Source of the DNA: Clostridia bacterium | Lineage (GTDB): Bacteria; Bacillota; Clostridia; Oscillospirales; Acutalibacteraceae | NCBI GenBank assembly: GCA_017502965.1 | Contig: JAFVTZ010000013.1 | Span: 1-8,865, forward strand | Direction: 5' to 3' | Length of the DNA stretch: 8,865 nt | Shown: piece by piece, positions 6,019 to 8,865 of the stretch | How the letters are laid out: each line of letters starts with the position of its first letter | How positions within the stretch are numbered: the first letter of the stretch is position 1 | Program-made: the position numbers and the translations under genes | Notes under the pieces: generated by a model | Databases searched by the model: none | What the model was told of the DNA's origin: nothing | The model's input: the letters and a program-made list of their open reading frames with translations, nothing else

Positions 6019-6369
6019 ATGAATAATAACAGAACTGAACTCTCGGTTAATACAGAAGTTCTCGAAAAAATGGCTGAAATTGCGGCTAAAGAAGTTGACG
6101 GCGTTATCGGTATCGCAAAGCGTGCTATCGACCTTAAAGGAGCGGTTAAGAGTAAAAACGCTTTTAAAGGTGTTAAGATAGAAAGCATTAACGGCGCAGT
6201 TAAAATAAAGGTTTACATCTGTGTCGCAGAAAGCGCAAACGTTAAAACAGTTGCAGAAAAAGTTCAGCAGATTGTGAAAGATAAGGTTCAGAATATGACC
6301 GGAACTGCTGTTACACAGGTAGACGTAATTGTGGCAGATGTCAAGTTCAGCGAAGACGCTAACGCATAA
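6019..6369 (+). CDS. Asp23/Gls24 family envelope stress response protein
   Basis: This is a cytosolic protein of the Asp23/Gls24 (YloU-like) family, widespread in Firmicutes and linked to cell-envelope stress; in Staphylococcus aureus Asp23 lies along the membrane. The 116-residue product carries the family pattern: VLEKMAEIAAKEVDGVIGI (residues 15-33), a short loop, GVKIESINGAVKIKVYIC (50-67), then VAEKVQQIVKDKV (78-90) and TQVDVIVADVKF (99-110). The start at 6019 is set by GGAGG (6006-6010) eight bases upstream. A longer frame open from 5959 is excluded because it would overlap the promoter -10 box. The gene follows spoIIIAH, an order that from memory is common in Clostridia, but has its own promoter and terminator. 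It has no transmembrane segment. Confidence 0.93.
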   Translation: MNNNRTELSVNTEVLEKMAEIAAKEVDGVIGIAKRAIDLKGAVKSKNAFKGVKIESINGAVKIKVYICVAESANVKTVAEKVQQIVKDKVQNMTGTAVTQVDVIVADVKFSEDANA

Positions 6370-6393
6370 ATAAAATATCTTTAAAAAATCAAC

Positions 6394-6420
6394 GCCTGCA
6401 CCGTTTGGTGCAGGCATTTT
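6394..6420. terminator. Shared terminator between the Asp23 gene and thrS
   Basis: A perfect nine-base-pair stem GCCTGCACC/GGTGCAGGC (6394-6402 and 6407-6415) encloses a GTTT loop. Plus-strand transcripts run into ATTTTCATTT after it; minus-strand transcripts run into GTTGATTTTTT. It therefore can stop both converging genes. Confidence 0.92.
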
Positions 6421-6431
6421 CATTTAAATCA

Positions 6432-8375
6432 TTAAATCTTTTTAGTTTCAATTTCTTCTACAGCAAGTTTGATGAAATCTTCTGCAGGCATTGCGCCGAG
6501 GTCGCCGTCCTCACCTCTGCGGCGGACAGAAACTGCATTGTTTTCAACCTCGCTGTCACCGATTATAAGCATATAGGGAACTTTCTGAAGTCTTGCTTCT
6601 CTTATCTTATAACCAATCTTTTCGTTGCGGTCATCAAGTTCAACTCTCATACCTTTTGCTTCCATCTGCTTTTTGATATCATAAGCATAATCAAGATGTC
6701 TGTCAGCAATAGGCAGAATCTTAACCTGAGTGGGAGCAAGCCACATCGGGAATGCGCCTGCATATTTTTCGATAAGCAATGCAAGTGTTCTCTCGTAGCA
6801 ACCGATAGATGTGCGGTGAATGATATAGGGATTTTTCTTTTGACCGTCACGGTCAACATATTCCATACCGAATTTTTCAGCGAGCATCTGGTCTATCTGG
6901 ATAGTGATAAGAGTATCCTCTTTGCCGTAAACATTCTTAATCTGGATATCGAGTTTCGGGCCGTAGAAAGCAGCCTCGCCTACACCGACTTTATAGGGAA
7001 TTTCAAGATGGTCGAGGATTTTGCCCATCATATCCTGAGCCTCGTTCCACTGCTCCTCTGTACCGATGTATTTCTCCCTGTCACTGGGGTCCCACTGAGA
7101 GAATCTGTATGAAACATCCTCGTAAAGACCCAGAGTTTTAAGCATAAAGATAGCAAGTTCAAGGCTTCCCTTAAACTCATCTTCCAACTGTTCGGGAGTA
7201 CAGATAAGGTGACCTTCTGAAATGGTGAACTGACGAACTCTTATAAGTCCGTGCATCTCGCCCGATTCCTCGTTACGGAAAAGGGTTGAGGTTTCGCCGT
7301 ATCTGAGAGGCAAATCCCTGTAAGAACGGGCACGGTTAAGATATGCCTGATACTGGAACGGGCAGGTCATAGGACGTAGCGCAAAACATTCTTTTGTTTC
7401 GTCCTGCGGGTCGCCGAGCACAAACATACCGTCCAAATAATGATCCCAGTGGCCTGAGATTTTATAAAGTTCTCTCTTTGCCATAAGGGGAGTTTTTGTT
7501 CGAAGCCAGCCTCTTCTCTCTTCCTCGTCCTCAACGAAACGCTGAAGAATCTGGAGAATTTTGGTGCCCTTGGGGAGCATTATCGGAAGACCCTGACCGA
7601 TATAATCAACAGTTGTGAATATTTCAAGTTCACGGCCGAGTTTATTATGGTCGCGCTTTTTAGCCTCTTCAAGCATAGTAAGATGCGCTTCGAGTTCGCT
7701 CGCTTTCGGGAAAGCAGTACCGTAAACACGGCAGAGCATCTTTTTAGAAGAATCGCCTCTCCAGTAAGCACCTGTAGCAGAGGTGAGTCTGAACGCTTTA
7801 ACAGCGCCTGTACTCATAAGATGTGCACCGGCGCAAAGGTCGGTAAAATCGCCCTGAGAATAAAAACTGATATCCTCACCCTCGGGAATACCCTCAGCCA
7901 GTTCAACCTTATAAGGCTCGTTTTTCTCCTCAAAATATTTTATTGCCTCGTCTCGCGGCATTGAAAATCTTTCGAGTTTTATATCCTCTTTAACGATTTT
8001 CTTCATCTCTGCTTCGATTTTTATCAAATCGTCAGGAGTGAAACTCTCCTCAACATCAAAATCATAGTAAAAACCGTCATCCACAGCAGGACCAATTGCC
8101 AACTTTGCATTCGGGAAAAGACGCTTTACAGCCTGCGCCATTATATGGGATGCAGTATGCCTGAAAGCCCATCTGCCGTATTCGTCATCAAAAGTGAGAA
8201 TTTCAAGTGCGCAATCCTCTGTCAAAACAGTTCGAAGGTCAGCATTTTCGCCGTTTATCCTTACTGCGCAAGCGGCTTTTGCAAGACCCATACTGATTTC
8301 CTTTGCAACCTCATAAGCCGTAATGCCGCTCTCAAATTCTTTTACAACATCACCTTTTAAAGTAACCTTAATCAT
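6432..8375 (-). CDS. thrS: Threonyl-tRNA synthetase
   Basis: This enzyme charges tRNA-Thr with threonine using ATP in the cytoplasm. The 647 residues give the full bacterial layout. A TGS domain lies at 1-62. The editing domain has HTASH (H73, H77) and CAGAH (C181, H185). The class II catalytic core carries zinc ligands C338 in RPMTC, H389 in SEGH and H520 in YIIH. Motif 2 is FRNEESGEMHGLIRVRQF (366-383), motif 3 contains GCYERTLALL (525-534), and the C-terminal anticodon-binding domain starts near 547 (APTQVKIL). All residues needed for catalysis and for removal of mischarged serine are present. ATG 8375-8373 has GGAGG (8387-8383) seven bases upstream. Expression is controlled by the T-box in its leader. 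The gene ends at a terminator shared with the converging Asp23-family gene. Confidence 0.98.
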   Translation of the reverse strand: MIKVTLKGDVVKEFESGITAYEVAKEISMGLAKAACAVRINGENADLRTVLTEDCALEILTFDDEYGRWAFRHTASHIMAQAVKRLFPNAKLAIGPAVDDGFYYDFDVEESFTPDDLIKIEAEMKKIVKEDIKLERFSMPRDEAIKYFEEKNEPYKVELAEGIPEGEDISFYSQGDFTDLCAGAHLMSTGAVKAFRLTSATGAYWRGDSSKKMLCRVYGTAFPKASELEAHLTMLEEAKKRDHNKLGRELEIFTTVDYIGQGLPIMLPKGTKILQILQRFVEDEEERRGWLRTKTPLMAKRELYKISGHWDHYLDGMFVLGDPQDETKECFALRPMTCPFQYQAYLNRARSYRDLPLRYGETSTLFRNEESGEMHGLIRVRQFTISEGHLICTPEQLEDEFKGSLELAIFMLKTLGLYEDVSYRFSQWDPSDREKYIGTEEQWNEAQDMMGKILDHLEIPYKVGVGEAAFYGPKLDIQIKNVYGKEDTLITIQIDQMLAEKFGMEYVDRDGQKKNPYIIHRTSIGCYERTLALLIEKYAGAFPMWLAPTQVKILPIADRHLDYAYDIKKQMEAKGMRVELDDRNEKIGYKIREARLQKVPYMLIIGDSEVENNAVSVRRRGEDGDLGAMPAEDFIKLAVEEIETKKI

Positions 8376-8387
8376 AAAATTTCCTCC

Positions 8388-8434
8388 AAAAAATAAAACT
8401 TCGCCCTGAAAGATAAAATCTTTCGGGGCGAAGT
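8388..8434 (-). terminator. T-box regulatory terminator upstream of thrS
   Basis: On the minus strand a 17-position stem (8434-8418 with 8414-8398) has a single C/A mismatch, a TTT loop and a tail TTTATTTTTT (8397-8388). Its 5' arm contains the CGCCCC bases that the antiterminator uses, so the two structures exclude each other. The tail touches the GGAGG ribosome binding site of thrS. Confidence 0.93.
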
Positions 8435-8718
8435 AAAATATACTTTCTCCGCGGTTCCACCCGTATTTTTAATTTAGCAGCTTTTTTTAATATAGCCTCT
8501 TTGTACTTACCAATTTACTTAAGTGCTGCCAAAGCGGTTATATGTGCCATTCGCCGCAACTAAACTACTCATTATGCCCGTTAACGGTGGCTACCGTCTG
8601 TGTTTTTTACCCACAGCACTCAAAGGCGGTCTCATTTTTTCTTTTTCTTAGCAGGTTTTCAGCCCAAGACCTGCATTCTCTGAAAGAAATCGAAAAAACT
8701 ACTGTCCTTCTCAACGCT
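8388..8718 (-). promoter_or_regulatory. T-box riboswitch controlling thrS (specifier ACC)
   Basis: This leader senses uncharged tRNA-Thr and allows thrS transcription when charging is low. Stem I starts near 8718 (AGCG with TGCT 8618-8615) and has K-turn-like TGAG repeats. The AGTA motif lies at 8703-8700, the paired tracts TTTTTTC and TTTCTT face AAGAAA and GAAAAAA, and the distal part holds AGAGA (8681-8677), a GCAGGT/ACCTGC stem and a GGCTG loop. The specifier ACC (8630-8628) is followed by a purine. Stem II (CTGTG/CACAG, 8616-8598) and an ACGGT-AGCC-ACCGT element (8597-8584) come next. The T-box bulge TGGAACC (8459-8453) sits between GGG (8462-8460) and GCG (8452-8450), which pair with CCC and CGC (8430-8425) in the antiterminator. 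The UGGA bulge predicts U73 on tRNA-Thr. Confidence 0.93.
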
Positions 8719-8836
8719 TTTCCTTAGGGTAGAGCGAATAATCCGAACCCGCCTCAAAGTGGCTTATTTCGGCGCTTTTTACCCAATCCATTCTTGTAAG
8801 GCGTCAGCCTTACTGCGCCTGTATTGAATAAAAATC
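8719..8836. other. Segment without an assigned gene or promoter upstream of the thrS T-box
   Basis: Between the probable terminator and Stem I of the T-box lie about 118 bases with roughly 50% GC, higher than the neighbourhood. Visible structure: a perfect inverted repeat GTAAGGC/GCCTTAC with a four-base loop (8813-8796), and outer GGCGC/GCGCC arms (8819-8815 and 8775-8771). A 26-codon minus-strand frame runs from ATG 8791 to TGA 8711, ending inside Stem I, without a clear ribosome binding site. A convincing sigma-A promoter for thrS could not be found here. Confidence 0.4.
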
Positions 8837-8860
8837 CCTCAAAATCTTCTCTCTTTGAGG
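8837..8860 (-). terminator. Probable terminator of a gene beyond the right edge
   Basis: On the minus strand CCTCAAA (8860-8854) pairs perfectly with TTTGAGG (8843-8837) around a ten-base loop, and GATTTTTATT follows. The seven-base-pair stem and T-run fit a modest rho-independent terminator for an upstream minus-strand gene outside the window. The plus strand has no T-run after the hairpin. Confidence 0.45.
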
Positions 8861-8865
8861 TCGAA

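Noticed and set aside
6405..7112. Plus-strand open frame of 235 codons
   Set aside because: It is antisense to the C-terminal part of thrS, starts inside the shared terminator hairpin, and its sequence is Phe/Cys/Ser-rich with no domain pattern.
1..8865. Defence system, CRISPR array, prophage or insertion sequence
   Set aside because: All long frames are conserved housekeeping or sporulation genes; no direct-repeat array, transposase, integrase or terminal repeats are visible.

Overview
The window looks like chromosomal DNA from an endospore-forming member of the Clostridia (Firmicutes), probably a gut-type lineage. It is AT-rich, has Bacillus-like sigma-A promoters and purine-rich ribosome binding sites, uses several TTG starts, and carries a complete spoIIIA sporulation operon, a YerC/TrpR-like regulator, an Asp23/Gls24 protein and a T-box-controlled threonyl-tRNA synthetase. 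No mobile element, CRISPR array or phage gene is visible. The exact genus cannot be named from this sequence.

Left part, minus strand (1-1241): the 5' end of a tRNA gene lies at the window edge behind a textbook sigma-A promoter. Upstream of it is a two-gene unit: yerC, a small TrpR-fold helix-turn-helix protein, overlaps by one base a class I SAM-dependent methyltransferase. The methyltransferase frame is cut by an in-frame TAG at 410-412, although the reading frame continues for another 78 codons with convincing protein sequence up to TAG TAA at 170-175. The yerC promoter carries an inverted repeat between its -35 and -10 boxes, so it may be autoregulated.

Centre, plus strand (about 1336-6415): the eight genes spoIIIAA to spoIIIAH lie head to tail with almost no spacers and mostly overlapping start/stop codons. 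Together they encode the mother-cell side of the SpoIIIA-SpoIIQ channel needed for late forespore gene expression: an ATPase (AA), membrane platform proteins (AB-AE) and ring-forming proteins (AF-AH). The region before spoIIIAA has a possible sigma-E -10 box and a match to the SpoIIID consensus. An asp23/gls24-family gene follows, with its own extended -10 promoter, and ends at a strong hairpin shared with the converging thrS gene.

Right part, minus strand (6432-8865): thrS encodes a full-length threonyl-tRNA synthetase. Its leader is a complete T-box riboswitch: Stem I with an ACC (Thr) specifier, the UGGA tRNA-acceptor bulge, an antiterminator, and a competing terminator whose U-run abuts the thrS ribosome binding site. 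Upstream of the T-box is an unexplained segment of about 120 bp with higher GC, preceded by a probable terminator of a gene outside the window.

No clearly new system is present. The most interesting points are the amber codon inside the methyltransferase, together with the pattern of TAG use in the window, the yerC operator-like palindrome, and the unexplained segment upstream of the T-box.
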